From the NCBI RefSeq assembly GCF_004151235.1, contig NZ_JUIV01000007.1, positions 124,001 to 188,000 of the forward strand: a DNA stretch of 64,000 bases, read 5' to 3'. The DNA is from Flavobacterium anhuiense. GTDB taxonomy: Bacteria > Bacteroidota > Bacteroidia > Flavobacteriales > Flavobacteriaceae. Made by a program: the position numbers and the translations under genes. Under the pieces are notes generated by a model. It had not been told where the DNA came from, did not search any database, and saw only the letters and a list, made by a program, of their open reading frames with translations. Positions 33,234 through 41,900 of the stretch are shown here, one piece after another; the first letter of the stretch is position 1, and each line of letters starts with the position of its first letter.

Positions 33234-35765
33234 ATGCGAAAAATACAGGTTCAGATCTTTCTTTTATTTTTTATCGGTTTTCAGGTTTCATTTGCACAGC
33301 AGCCACAAAAACCAAATTCAGTTGAAATTTACAATCAAATCAAAAAGCTAAACTTTTTAGGTTCTGTATTGTATGTTGCCGCACATCCTGACGATGAAAA
33401 TACCAGAATGATTTCGTTTTTGGCCAATGAAATGAATGCCAGAACAGGATATTTGTCATTGACTCGAGGTGACGGAGGTCAAAATTTAATTGGGCCTCAA
33501 TTGCGTGAACTTCTAGGTGTTATTAGAACTCAAGAATTAATTGAAGCTAGAAAAATTGACGGAGGAGAACAGTTTTTCTCAAGAGCAAATGATTTTGGTT
33601 TTTCTAAAAATCCTGACGAAACTTTAGATATTTGGGACAAAAATAAAGTCCTTGCCGATGTAGTTTGGACAATCAGAAAATTCCAACCAGATATTATCAT
33701 CAATCGTTTTGATCATCGTTCGCCAGGCACAACACACGGGCATCATACATCTTCAGCAATGTTGAGCGTTGAAAGTTTCAAATTGACAAACGATCCTAAA
33801 ATTTATCCTGAACAATTAAAATACGTTTCGCCTTGGCAGGTAAAACGCCAATTCTTCAATCCGTCTTGGTGGTTTTACGGAAGCCAAGAAAAATTTGATG
33901 CCGCTAATAAATCTAAATTTACAAAGCTAGAAACTGGTGTTTACTACACAGGAATCGGAAAATCAAATCAAGAAATTGCTGCTTTAAGCCGAAGCTGCCA
34001 TCAATCGCAAGGTTTTGGTAGCACGGGAGTTCGTGGTGAAGAAACCGAATATTTAGAACTAATTAATGGTGAAACTCCAAAAGAGCGCGATAATTTATTT
34101 GACGGAATTGATACAAGCTGGAACCGCGTTAAAAACGGAAAACCAGTTGGCGACTTAATTTCTTCAATCATTTCAAAATACGATTTCAGCCATCCTTCTG
34201 CAAGTATTCCTGATTTAGTTAAAGCTTATAGTATGATTCAAGCTTTAGACGATACACATTGGAAAGAAATTAAATCGACAGCGATAAAAAACATTATTGC
34301 ATCTTGTTCTGGTTTATATCTTGAAGCTGTTGCCAATGAGCAAGAAGCAACTCCAGGAAGCACTATTAAACTAAGTCTTGAAGCAATAAACAGATGTTCT
34401 GTTGGAATGCAGTTAGTTAGCGTGACAACACTTCCAGATAATCAGACAACAGCCCAAAATATCGTTTTAAAAAACAATAACGATCAGAAAATCAATTTGC
34501 AGTTACAGCTTCCAAACAATATTGAGTACACTCAGCCTTATTGGCTAAAAGAAAAAGCTACAGTTGGAATGTATACCGTTTCGAATCAAGAAAATATTGG
34601 TATCCCTGATATTATACGAGACACAAAAGTAGTTTTTAATGTAAAAATCAATGATGTTGAAATTCCTTTTGAGCGAACTGTTGTTTACAAATACAATGAT
34701 GGCGTAAAAGGCGAAATGTATAATTTCCTTGATATTGTGCCAGAAGTTACTACTTCGATATTAGAAAGAGTTTTGATTTTTGGAAGCACCAAAAGCAAAA
34801 TGGTTCCAGTAAAAGTTCGTGCTGGAAAAGACGATGTAAAAGGAAATCTGCAATTAGAATTGCCAAAAAGCTGGAATGTTTCTCCAAAAGAAATTCCGTT
34901 TGCTTTAGACAAAAAAGGCACAGAACAAATCTATTACTTTGAAGTAACCCCTCCAGTAAATCCAGAAGAAGTTATAGCAAAAAGTGTTGCTATTGTTGAC
35001 AATAAACGTTTTGATAAAGACCAAACGATCATTGATTTCCCTCATATTACCAAACAAATGGTTTTGAAACCAGCAGAATCAAAATGCATCAGAATTGATT
35101 TGAAAATTTCTGGAGATGCCATTGCCTATATTATGGGGGCTGGTGACGAAGTTCCGGAAAGTTTAACCCAAATGGGATACAAAGTTTCTATCTTAAAACC
35201 AGAAGAAATTACACCTCAAAAGCTAGATTCTTTCAACACTGTAATTACAGGAGTTCGTGCCTACAATACCGTAAATGCTTTGGCAAACAAACAAAATATA
35301 CTATTCAATTTTGTTAAGAGCGGTAAAAATATGATTGTACAGTACAATACAAATGGTAAACTAGTTACTGATAAAATAGCGCCATATCCGTTAAAATTGT
35401 CAAACGACCGCGTGACAGAAGAAAATGCTAAAATTACATTCTTAGCGCCAAATCATCCTGTTTTAAATACTCCAAATAAAATCTCTGAAAAAGATTTTCA
35501 AGGCTGGACACAAGAGCAAGGTTTATATTATCCAAACGAATACGATCCTGCCTTCACTCCTATTATTTCATCGCATGACAAAGGAGAATCTGCAAAAGAT
35601 GGAGCTTTACTTGTAGCACCGTACGGAAAAGGATACTATATTTACACCGGTTTGAGTTTCTTTAGAGAATTGCCAGAAGGTGTTTCTGGAGCATATCGAT
35701 TATTATCGAATATCATTTCTCTAAAACAGCCCATTGAAGCTCCAAAACAAGATTTAAAGCAATAA
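33234..35765 (+). CDS. Exported PIG-L family deacetylase with C-terminal ThuA-like domain
   Basis: The 843-residue protein has a signal peptide ending SFAQ (1-22) and a PIG-L deacetylase domain with AHPDDE at 50-55 (zinc and catalytic Asp) and a His ligand in THGHHTSS near residue 168. An extended middle of beta-sandwich look follows, and a C-terminal region from about 640 resembles class I glutamine-amidotransferase/ThuA folds (VITGVRAYNTVNAL, YGKGYYIYTGLSFFRELPEG). PIG-L enzymes deacetylate N-acetyl sugars. It is followed by a small peptide gene and a sodium symporter, so it may act on a sugar derivative that is then imported. Confidence 0.85.
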   Translation: MRKIQVQIFLLFFIGFQVSFAQQPQKPNSVEIYNQIKKLNFLGSVLYVAAHPDDENTRMISFLANEMNARTGYLSLTRGDGGQNLIGPQLRELLGVIRTQELIEARKIDGGEQFFSRANDFGFSKNPDETLDIWDKNKVLADVVWTIRKFQPDIIINRFDHRSPGTTHGHHTSSAMLSVESFKLTNDPKIYPEQLKYVSPWQVKRQFFNPSWWFYGSQEKFDAANKSKFTKLETGVYYTGIGKSNQEIAALSRSCHQSQGFGSTGVRGEETEYLELINGETPKERDNLFDGIDTSWNRVKNGKPVGDLISSIISKYDFSHPSASIPDLVKAYSMIQALDDTHWKEIKSTAIKNIIASCSGLYLEAVANEQEATPGSTIKLSLEAINRCSVGMQLVSVTTLPDNQTTAQNIVLKNNNDQKINLQLQLPNNIEYTQPYWLKEKATVGMYTVSNQENIGIPDIIRDTKVVFNVKINDVEIPFERTVVYKYNDGVKGEMYNFLDIVPEVTTSILERVLIFGSTKSKMVPVKVRAGKDDVKGNLQLELPKSWNVSPKEIPFALDKKGTEQIYYFEVTPPVNPEEVIAKSVAIVDNKRFDKDQTIIDFPHITKQMVLKPAESKCIRIDLKISGDAIAYIMGAGDEVPESLTQMGYKVSILKPEEITPQKLDSFNTVITGVRAYNTVNALANKQNILFNFVKSGKNMIVQYNTNGKLVTDKIAPYPLKLSNDRVTEENAKITFLAPNHPVLNTPNKISEKDFQGWTQEQGLYYPNEYDPAFTPIISSHDKGESAKDGALLVAPYGKGYYIYTGLSFFRELPEGVSGAYRLLSNIISLKQPIEAPKQDLKQ

Positions 35766-35768
35766 AAT

Positions 35769-35876
35769 ATGGAAGCCAAAAAAACAAAAAAATGGAAAAA
35801 AAGCTACACTTATGTATTGGTAGTTAATGCGATCTACATAGCTATTTTTCTTTTAATCATGCAATTATACTCATAA
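35769..35876 (+). CDS. 35-residue single-pass membrane peptide
   Basis: ATG at 35769 (3 nt after the PIG-L stop) opens a 35-codon frame with a Lys-rich N-terminus (MEAKKTKKWKKSYTY) and one membrane helix (VLVVNAIYIAIFLLIMQLYS). It ends 3 nt before the symporter ATG. The tight spacing on both sides and the positive-inside topology argue for a real gene, probably an accessory subunit of the symporter. Small proteins of this kind precede some other solute symporters, for example the DUF4212 partners. Confidence 0.72.
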   Translation: MEAKKTKKWKKSYTYVLVVNAIYIAIFLLIMQLYS

Positions 35877-35879
35877 CCT

Positions 35880-37604
35880 ATGCAGCTATTTGACTGGATC
35901 GTACTTATTGTCACATTATTATTTATTGTTGGATACGGCTCTTGGAAAACTCGAGGCAGTAAAAACGTAGAAGATTTCATTTTAGGAAACAATGAAACGC
36001 CTTGGTATACTGTCGGACTTTCTGTAATGGCCACACAAGCCAGCGCAATTACCTTCTTATCTACGCCAGGACAAGCATATCACGACGGAATGGGTTTTGT
36101 ACAGTTTTATTTTGGTCTGCCAATTGCCATGATTGTCATTTGTTTGACTTTTATTCCGCTTTATCATAAAAGTAAAGTTTTTACAGCTTATGAGTTTTTA
36201 GAACGCCGATTTGATGTTAAAACACGTTCGCTTGCTGCTATTTTGTTTTTGGTTCAAAGAGGTTTAGGAACAGGATTGACCATTTATGCACCAGCCATTA
36301 TTTTATCTGCTCTTTTAGGATGGAACTTGACTGTAATGAATATTATCATTGGAGTTATGGTTATAATCTATACTTTTTCTGGAGGTACAAAAGCAGTAAA
36401 CGTAACCCAAAAACAGCAGATGTTTGTCATAATGTCTGGAATGTTTATCACATTTTTCTTAATTCTGCACTATCTTCCAAACGATATGACTTTCAACAGC
36501 GCACTACATATCGCAGGCGCAAATGATAAAATGAATATTGTTGATTTTTCTTTTGATCCTGAAGAAAAATATACTTTTTGGAGCGGTATTACAGGAGGTT
36601 TCTTCCTGGCTCTTGCCTATTTTGGGACAGACCAATCGCAGGTTGGACGATATTTATCGGGTAAATCAGTTCGTGAAAGTCAGATGGGATTAATCATGAA
36701 TGGATTGCTGAAAGTGCCAATGCAATTCTTTATACTTTTAACGGGAGTTATGGTTTTTGTCTTTTTTCAATTCAATCCTGTGCCGTTAAATTTTAATCCG
36801 AATAATAAAATTGCTATTGAAAAATCTGCCTTTAAACAGGAATATCATGTTTTAGAAGAAAAACTGGTAAAACTTTCAGAAGACAAAAAGGTTATAAACT
36901 TATTGTATATCGATCAGCTGAATCAGGATTATGATAATCCAATTTTACGTAAAGAATTGGTTGCATTATCAAACAAAGAGAAAGATCTTCGTGATAAAGC
37001 CAAAGAAATCATTTCGAGAGCCGATAGTAATTCTGAAACGAATGATAAAGATTACGTATTCTTCCATTTCATTCTACATTATTTGCCAAAAGGACTTATC
37101 GGATTGTTATTGGCCGTTATTCTTTCGGCAGCGATGTCTTCTACAGCTTCTGGTTTGACAGCTTTGGCCTCTACAACTGCAATTGATATTTACAAACGAA
37201 ATCAGAAAGAAGAAAAATCAGAGAAGCATTATTTGCATGTCACTAAGTTTTTTACTCTTTTCTGGGGAATTGTAGCGATACTTTTTGCCTGCGTTGGAAC
37301 TTTGTTTGAAAATTTAATTCAGCTCGTAAATATTATTGGTTCAATTTTCTACGGAACTGTTTTAGGAATTTTTCTTGTTGGCTTTTACACCAAAAAAGTT
37401 CAGGCAAAGCCAATGTTTATTAGTGCTATTATAAGCCAACTTACCATTTTTGTCATTTATTATTTCATGATTTACCGTCAGGAAAAATTAGGCTATTTAT
37501 GGCTGAATTTTATTGGAGCAATTTTGACAATTGTATTAGCGCTTTTATTGCAGTTTTTGTTTTTCAAAGGAAAAACGGATGATAATGAGTTAATTCTTGA
37601 ATAA
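35880..37604 (+). CDS. Sodium:solute symporter (SSS family)
   Basis: The 574-residue protein has about 13 membrane helices. Family features include STPGQAYHDGMGFVQFYFGL, AYEFLERRFDVKTRSLAAIL, FFLALAYFGTDQSQVGRYLSGKS, and LLAVILSAAMSSTASGLTALAST. A charged insertion of about 90 residues (roughly 300-390) separates two helices. The substrate is not fixed by sequence; because it follows the PIG-L deacetylase, a sugar or amino sugar is plausible. Confidence 0.9.
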   Translation: MQLFDWIVLIVTLLFIVGYGSWKTRGSKNVEDFILGNNETPWYTVGLSVMATQASAITFLSTPGQAYHDGMGFVQFYFGLPIAMIVICLTFIPLYHKSKVFTAYEFLERRFDVKTRSLAAILFLVQRGLGTGLTIYAPAIILSALLGWNLTVMNIIIGVMVIIYTFSGGTKAVNVTQKQQMFVIMSGMFITFFLILHYLPNDMTFNSALHIAGANDKMNIVDFSFDPEEKYTFWSGITGGFFLALAYFGTDQSQVGRYLSGKSVRESQMGLIMNGLLKVPMQFFILLTGVMVFVFFQFNPVPLNFNPNNKIAIEKSAFKQEYHVLEEKLVKLSEDKKVINLLYIDQLNQDYDNPILRKELVALSNKEKDLRDKAKEIISRADSNSETNDKDYVFFHFILHYLPKGLIGLLLAVILSAAMSSTASGLTALASTTAIDIYKRNQKEEKSEKHYLHVTKFFTLFWGIVAILFACVGTLFENLIQLVNIIGSIFYGTVLGIFLVGFYTKKVQAKPMFISAIISQLTIFVIYYFMIYRQEKLGYLWLNFIGAILTIVLALLLQFLFFKGKTDDNELILE

Positions 37605-37735
37605 AATATGATTCTAAAGTTGTTTTTATAAATATCATTTTTTTTCATTAGAATATAATTTCTCCATTTATTGTAAGTAAAAAAGACTATTTTAGTAAGT
37701 TGTAAAACTGACCAAACTAATCTTAAGCTAGAGAA

Positions 37736-38338
37736 ATGAAGATTTCAGACGATTTAGAAAAGCTATTGCCTTTTGGATATTTATTTCTAATATTAATGGG
37801 AATATTAAAGGATAGTATATTTTACTACCAATTTGGAATTAACATATTGCGGTATTCTACAATAATGGATATATTAATTAGTCCGATTGCTGAATTTACT
37901 TCAAACCCAGTGATTTTAGGAGCAATTATTTTACTTTTTTTGCTTCATTTTTATCTTCCTTCCTTCTTAGCCAAGAATAAAGATTTGCCGTTTGTAAAAA
38001 AATCTTTTGAACTGAAATCAACTGACGAATTATCACCACAAGAAACTAAAAGCTACTATAATGGTATTGCCATAAAATCGCTTGTTATTTTTTTATTGTC
38101 CTTTTTTTTAGGTTATGGATTAGCTGGAGGCTATTTCACTACGAAAAAACTAAAAGAAAATCGATTGGATTACAGCTATCAGTTGGATTTTAATGAAGGT
38201 GAATCTAAGAATGTTTTTATCATCGGAAATAATAGCTTGTATTATTTCTATCTCATTAAAGGAGACAAAAAAATAAAAATTACTCCTTTGTCATCCATAA
38301 AAAACATTGCACTCGTAGAAAACAAAATGATTGATTAA
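37736..38338 (+). CDS. Hypothetical membrane protein (about four helices)
   Basis: The 200-residue protein has hydrophobic segments near residues 13-24, 43-65 and 62-75, and a strong one near 115-131 (SLVIFLLSFFLGYGLAGGYF), followed by a soluble C-terminal beta-rich part. No family recognised. It overlaps the next gene by 8 nt if that gene starts at 38331, so the two are likely cotranscribed. Confidence 0.7.
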   Translation: MKISDDLEKLLPFGYLFLILMGILKDSIFYYQFGINILRYSTIMDILISPIAEFTSNPVILGAIILLFLLHFYLPSFLAKNKDLPFVKKSFELKSTDELSPQETKSYYNGIAIKSLVIFLLSFFLGYGLAGGYFTTKKLKENRLDYSYQLDFNEGESKNVFIIGNNSLYYFYLIKGDKKIKITPLSSIKNIALVENKMID

Positions 38339-38990
38339 AATTTTAGTTTCCCAAAAAGCTATGAAAGATCACAGAAGATACAGCAATAAAACTAAAGCAG
38401 CTTTTATTTTACTAGTCGTAATGCTTATCATTCTGCTTGGTAACTTTAATACGCTGCGAAACTCCAAAAATGTAAACGACAATATCAATGCGATTTACAA
38501 AGATCGTTTGGTTGTGGCACATTATATTTTTCAATATTCAAAAGAACTTCATTTTATAAAAGCTGAAGCCGAAAAACTCAATTTAAGCGACAATATTAAA
38601 AAAAATGAAATCATTCACACACTTGATATTATTCATGATATTGACGATTTGTATGCTAAAACCGTTTTAACAAATAAAGAAAAACAATATTTTGATGCCT
38701 TTTTGCTTTCCTGCAAAGAAATAAATAAGCAAGTTGAAAGCAAAAACTGGGATAAAATTGCCATTTCCAGCGCAGAAGCTCTAAAAACGCTTGAATCCCT
38801 TTCTCAAATTCAGATCGAAGAAGGAAAAGCTAAACTTGCAGCTGCGAATGCGATGTACAGCAGAAATAATAGTTTAGGCCAACTTCAAATTGCTTTATTG
38901 ATTATTCTAGGCGGCATTACTTTTTATCTTTTGATTGTGAAGAAAATCAAGCAGAAAATTAAAATTCCTGAACCACCTAGTATGAATTAG
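38331..38990 (+). CDS. Four-helix-bundle MCP-sensor-like protein without output domain
   Basis: The 219-residue protein (209 if ATG 38361, MKDHRRYSNKTKAAF, is used) has a membrane helix (FILLVVMLIILLGNF), a helical periplasmic part of about 130 residues resembling the 4HB_MCP/Tar-type ligand domain (NVNDNINAIYKDRLVVAHYI, EIIHTLDIIHDIDDLYAKTV), and a second membrane helix (LQIALLIILGGITFYLLIV) with a short Lys-rich tail. There is no HAMP, kinase or MCP signalling domain. It may work with the upstream membrane protein. Confidence 0.75.
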   Translation: MIKILVSQKAMKDHRRYSNKTKAAFILLVVMLIILLGNFNTLRNSKNVNDNINAIYKDRLVVAHYIFQYSKELHFIKAEAEKLNLSDNIKKNEIIHTLDIIHDIDDLYAKTVLTNKEKQYFDAFLLSCKEINKQVESKNWDKIAISSAEALKTLESLSQIQIEEGKAKLAAANAMYSRNNSLGQLQIALLIILGGITFYLLIVKKIKQKIKIPEPPSMN

Positions 38991-39003
38991 TTTTTGTTTC
39001 GCT

Positions 39004-39417
39004 TTATTTAAATTTTCTGTCTTGTTCAGAAATCTGAAGATCGTTTATACTTGCAAATCTTTTCTGCATTAAACCGTTTGCGTCAAACTCCCAGTTTTCA
39101 TTTCCGTAAGCTCTAAACCAATTTCCATCAATATCCTGATATTCATATTCAAAACGTACTGCAATTCTGTTTTCGGTATGAGCCCAATATTCCTTTTTCA
39201 ATTTATAATTTCTTTCTTTTTTCCATTTTTCAGTCAAAAAAAGAATGATTTCATCACGCCCGTTTACAAATTTGTCTCTGTTTCTCCATTCACTATCTAT
39301 CGTGTAGGCTTTTGAAACTCTTTCTGGGTCTTGGCTGTTCCATGCGTCTTCTGCCAATTGGATTTTTTCCAATGCCGTTTCTAAAGAGAACGGAGGCAGC
39401 GGTAATTTCTGTTCCAT
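39004..39417 (-). CDS. DUF1348 SnoaL-like protein
   Basis: The 137-residue protein fits the NTF2/SnoaL fold of DUF1348: [52 protein letters not shown] and [19 protein letters not shown]. Proteins of this family are small, often dimeric, with an open pocket, and many lack a known activity. Its ATG overlaps the TetR stop codon (TAATG), so it is in a two-gene operon under the TetR repressor and is its likely target. Confidence 0.87.
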   Translation of the reverse strand: MEQKLPLPPFSLETALEKIQLAEDAWNSQDPERVSKAYTIDSEWRNRDKFVNGRDEIILFLTEKWKKERNYKLKKEYWAHTENRIAVRFEYEYQDIDGNWFRAYGNENWEFDANGLMQKRFASINDLQISEQDRKFK

Positions 39418-39944
39418 TATTTTAAAATTAAAGTTTGAATTATCTTTTTTGATTGTTCGATTAACCGATTTGATTTAAACAACTGACTTTCGATTATACA
39501 GCTTTCAAATAATAAATAGATGTGGTCCGCCAGCAAATCATCTTTTAAAAAATCTTTAAAATAAACTCGCAAATCACTTTTATGACTTTGAATAACGTTG
39601 AGTATCTTAACATTATCAGACGGAATCTCTGATAGTATATTTAGAAAACTGCATCCTCTAAAATTTTCATTTTTATTCATGTAAATCAAAAAATCAAATG
39701 ATGCCATAACCTTCAAGTTAGAATCTTCAGCATTTGAAGTAAATTTCAATAATTCGTTAAACCAAAAAGAATGGCGCTGCTCTAGAAAAGCTACGCACAA
39801 ATCTTCTTTAGATTTAAAGTGCTGATAAAAACTGGCTTTAGCCACTTTTGCCTCCTCAATAATCTGATTTATCCCTGTGGCATTATAACCTTGCTTATGA
39901 AATAAAGTAAAAGTCTTTTCTAAAATTCGTTCTTTAGGCTGCAT
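39417..39944 (-). CDS. TetR/AcrR-family repressor
   Basis: The 175-residue protein has an N-terminal helix-turn-helix, [20 protein letters not shown] then [26 protein letters not shown] (about residues 1-50), and a helical ligand domain. It starts its own operon with the DUF1348 gene. Two palindromes flank its own promoter (39974-39981 and 40022-40035), so it most likely represses itself. The inducer is unknown. Confidence 0.93.
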   Translation of the reverse strand: MQPKERILEKTFTLFHKQGYNATGINQIIEEAKVAKASFYQHFKSKEDLCVAFLEQRHSFWFNELLKFTSNAEDSNLKVMASFDFLIYMNKNENFRGCSFLNILSEIPSDNVKILNVIQSHKSDLRVYFKDFLKDDLLADHIYLLFESCIIESQLFKSNRLIEQSKKIIQTLILK

Positions 39945-39973
39945 CTTAAAATGTATTATTTCTATATATATCG

Positions 39974-40035
39974 GTCTAGACTAATGCTAAACAGTTACAA
40001 ATGTAATAAAAATTTAAATATACAGACAAGTCTGT
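39974..40035 (-). promoter_or_regulatory. Promoter and two candidate operators of the tetR-DUF1348 operon
   Basis: Minus-strand TTG (40029-40027) and TACATTTG (40005-39998) form a consensus promoter. The palindrome ACAGAC-AA-GTCTGT (40022-40035) has the -33 TTG in its centre. A second site, GTCTAGAC (39974-39981), lies just after the predicted start. GAC/GTC half-sites are common in TetR operators, so both should bind the upstream repressor. Confidence 0.65.
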
Positions 40036-40052
40036 CTGAATTTATTTCAAAA

Positions 40053-40105
40053 AAAATTCCAAAACCCGAAAGCTTTGGAATTTGTAATTTTTATAATTGG
40101 AATTT
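40053..40105. repeat. Palindromic AATTCCAA repeat, copy 2
   Basis: AAAAATTCCAAAACCCGAAAG against CTTTGGAATTTGTAA and ATTGGAATTT. It lies just after the stop of the DUF2911 gene and could be its terminator. Confidence 0.65.
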
Positions 40106-40123
40106 AATAATTCGGAAGAATTA

Positions 40124-40966
40124 TTATCTGCTCCACTCAGCGATACTATCTTTGTTCAATTTAACGTAATCTGCATTGTTTGCAGCTTCAGCAGATGCCA
40201 AAGAAGCTTTTGCCGTTTCGATTGCACCTTTTTTGTCACCTTGTTTTGCTTGGATCAATGATTTTAATCTTGAAACATAATAAGGTTTATCTGAACTCAT
40301 ATCAAGCGCTTTGTCTACATAATTTCTTGCTGTTTCAATATTTCCGTTTGATTGGAATAAATATTGAGATGCTGCAAAATAATCGTTCCAAGTTGGACCA
40401 GACAAAGTCTTATCGATACTTGCAGTAGCAATTTTAGCAGTTGGAACTTCAAATTTTAAAGCTACATGAGAGTTTTCCCAAGAAATATCTAAATATCCAA
40501 AATTTGGATCTAAACCATTAATTCCGATTGTAAATGTTTCAACAGGAGTTGGCAATGCATCTTCTTTTACCGTAGTTTTCAAAGCAACATACGCATCGCT
40601 CCAATTTTCTGGCAATCCCCAGTTGTCTGTAGAAAGATAAAAAATGATATCCCAGCTTTCAATTCTAGGAATGGTATAGATGGCATATTTTCCTTTCTTT
40701 AGCGTTTTCCCGTCAATTACAACATCATCGCTAAAGTTTATGATTGTATTTTCATTTGCTCCTGTTCTCCATAGTTTCCCAAACGGAACTAAATTTCCGA
40801 ACACAGCTCTTCCTCTTGCTCCTGGTCTTGAATACGTAACTTCAACATCAGTTAAACCAACAGTTTGTTTAATATATCCTTTTGGACTTGCTTGCGGCGT
40901 TTTTACTTGTGCTTCTGATGCTAATGGAGCGATAATCAGGGCTAAAGCAATAAGTAGTTTCTTCAT
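40124..40966 (-). CDS. DUF2911 exported protein with TPR-like tail
   Basis: The 280-residue protein has a signal peptide ending SEA (about 1-19). The DUF2911 core follows (GLTDVEVTYSRPGARGRAVF, GANENTIINFSDDVVIDGK, KGKYAIYTIPRIESWDIIFY) and then about 90 residues of TPR-like helices (GNIETARNYVDKALDM, KQGDKKGAIETAKASLA). The family is widespread in Bacteroidota and its function is unknown. Confidence 0.88.
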   Translation of the reverse strand: MKKLLIALALIIAPLASEAQVKTPQASPKGYIKQTVGLTDVEVTYSRPGARGRAVFGNLVPFGKLWRTGANENTIINFSDDVVIDGKTLKKGKYAIYTIPRIESWDIIFYLSTDNWGLPENWSDAYVALKTTVKEDALPTPVETFTIGINGLDPNFGYLDISWENSHVALKFEVPTAKIATASIDKTLSGPTWNDYFAASQYLFQSNGNIETARNYVDKALDMSSDKPYYVSRLKSLIQAKQGDKKGAIETAKASLASAEAANNADYVKLNKDSIAEWSR

Positions 40967-40989
40967 TATTTTAAGTTTTTATTTTATTT

Positions 40990-40997
40990 CAAATTTA
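40990..40997 (-). promoter_or_regulatory. -7 element TAAATTTG for the DUF2911 gene
   Basis: Minus-strand TAAATTTG gives a start near 40983, 17 nt before the ATG. No clear -33 box. Confidence 0.4.
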
Positions 40998-41036
40998 CAA
41001 ATTCAATCAGCTAAGAAATGTTAAATTTTATATAAT

Positions 41037-41699
41037 TCAAGCTTTAAGCTGTGATATTTTTTCAGCATTTAATTCGTTAAAATGATCTATAACCAAGTCT
41101 GCTTCAGATAAATCCTGCAAATGCGAATGTTCGCTTTTATATCCCACACAATAAATACCTGCACCTTTTGCAGCTTTTACGCCGTTTGTACTATCTTCAA
41201 TAATAATACATTCTTCTTTTGGCGCAATCGATAATGAAGCTGCGTGAATAAATATCGCTGGATTTGGTTTTGATTGTGGAAAATCTTCACCGCTCACAAT
41301 ATGTGTAAAATACTGATGAAGATTAAATCTTGTAAAAACGCGATCGATAGTAACTTTTGAAGCCGAAGAAGCTAAAATCAATTGTATTCCGTTGTGGTAC
41401 AAATCTTTAATCAAATCTTCGACACCATCCAAAAGATGCAAATCTTCCTTAGTATCAAAAGCATCATTGAAAATAGTTCTTTTTCTTTGAATCAAATCTT
41501 CTACCTCCTGCTCTACAGTTGGAAAATAACTTTTTAAAGTCTGGAATGTATTTCTAGTAGAAAATCCTGTAAATGTGGTATACATTTCTTCAGGAACTTC
41601 GATATTCAATTCTGAAAATTGCAAATAATAGGCATAACGATGAACGGGTTCTGTGTCAACAATTACACCATCCATATCAAAAATTACTGTTTTAATCAT
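41037..41699 (-). CDS. HAD-superfamily phosphatase, beta-phosphoglucomutase-like
   Basis: The 220-residue protein has VIFDMDGVIVDTEPVHRYAY at the N-terminus (nucleophile Asp), a helical cap domain, ILASSASKVTIDRVFTRF, and IIEDSTNGVKAAKGAGIYCV near the end (metal site). This is the class I HAD pattern of beta-PGM/GPH/YniC-like enzymes. The substrate cannot be told. A period-8 repeat arm lies directly upstream of the ATG. Confidence 0.9.
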   Translation of the reverse strand: MIKTVIFDMDGVIVDTEPVHRYAYYLQFSELNIEVPEEMYTTFTGFSTRNTFQTLKSYFPTVEQEVEDLIQRKRTIFNDAFDTKEDLHLLDGVEDLIKDLYHNGIQLILASSASKVTIDRVFTRFNLHQYFTHIVSGEDFPQSKPNPAIFIHAASLSIAPKEECIIIEDSTNGVKAAKGAGIYCVGYKSEHSHLQDLSEADLVIDHFNELNAEKISQLKA

Positions 41700-41702
41700 T
41701 TT

Positions 41703-41757
41703 TTTTTTAAGTTTCTGAGATTCTGAGATTCTGAGATTCTGAGATGCTAAGATTCTA
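41703..41757. repeat. Period-8 array, copy 5, arm 1
   Basis: AAGTTTCT, GAGATTCT three times, GAGATGCT, AAGATTCT: an 8-bp period upstream of the HAD gene. Its inverted partner is at 41867-41900; between them lies an AACTTTG/CAAAGTT palindrome. Confidence 0.8.
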
Positions 41758-41777
41758 AGGTTTCTCTTTTGTGTGTT

Positions 41778-41811
41778 AACTTTGCCAAAGTTTTAAACTT
41801 TGACAAAGTTT
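41778..41811. repeat. Palindromic AACTTTGnCAAAGTT element
   Basis: AACTTTGCCAAAGTTT and AAACTTTGACAAAGTTT are adjacent and each is itself a near-perfect palindrome. It sits inside the larger period-8 palindrome. A similar word is at 44054-44073 in front of the MFS gene. Confidence 0.6.
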
Positions 41812-41866
41812 GCTTTGAGTTCTATTTATAAGGTCTAAAAATTAAGATTCATTTTCACAGCTACAA

Positions 41867-41900
41867 AAAACTTAGCAACTTAGAATCTTAGCATCTTATT
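41867..41900. repeat. Period-8 array, copy 5, arm 2
   Basis: ACTTAGCA, ACTTAGAA, TCTTAGCA, TCTTA: inverted partner of the arm at 41703. The TAA stop of tcdA (41896-41898) is part of its last word. Confidence 0.8.
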
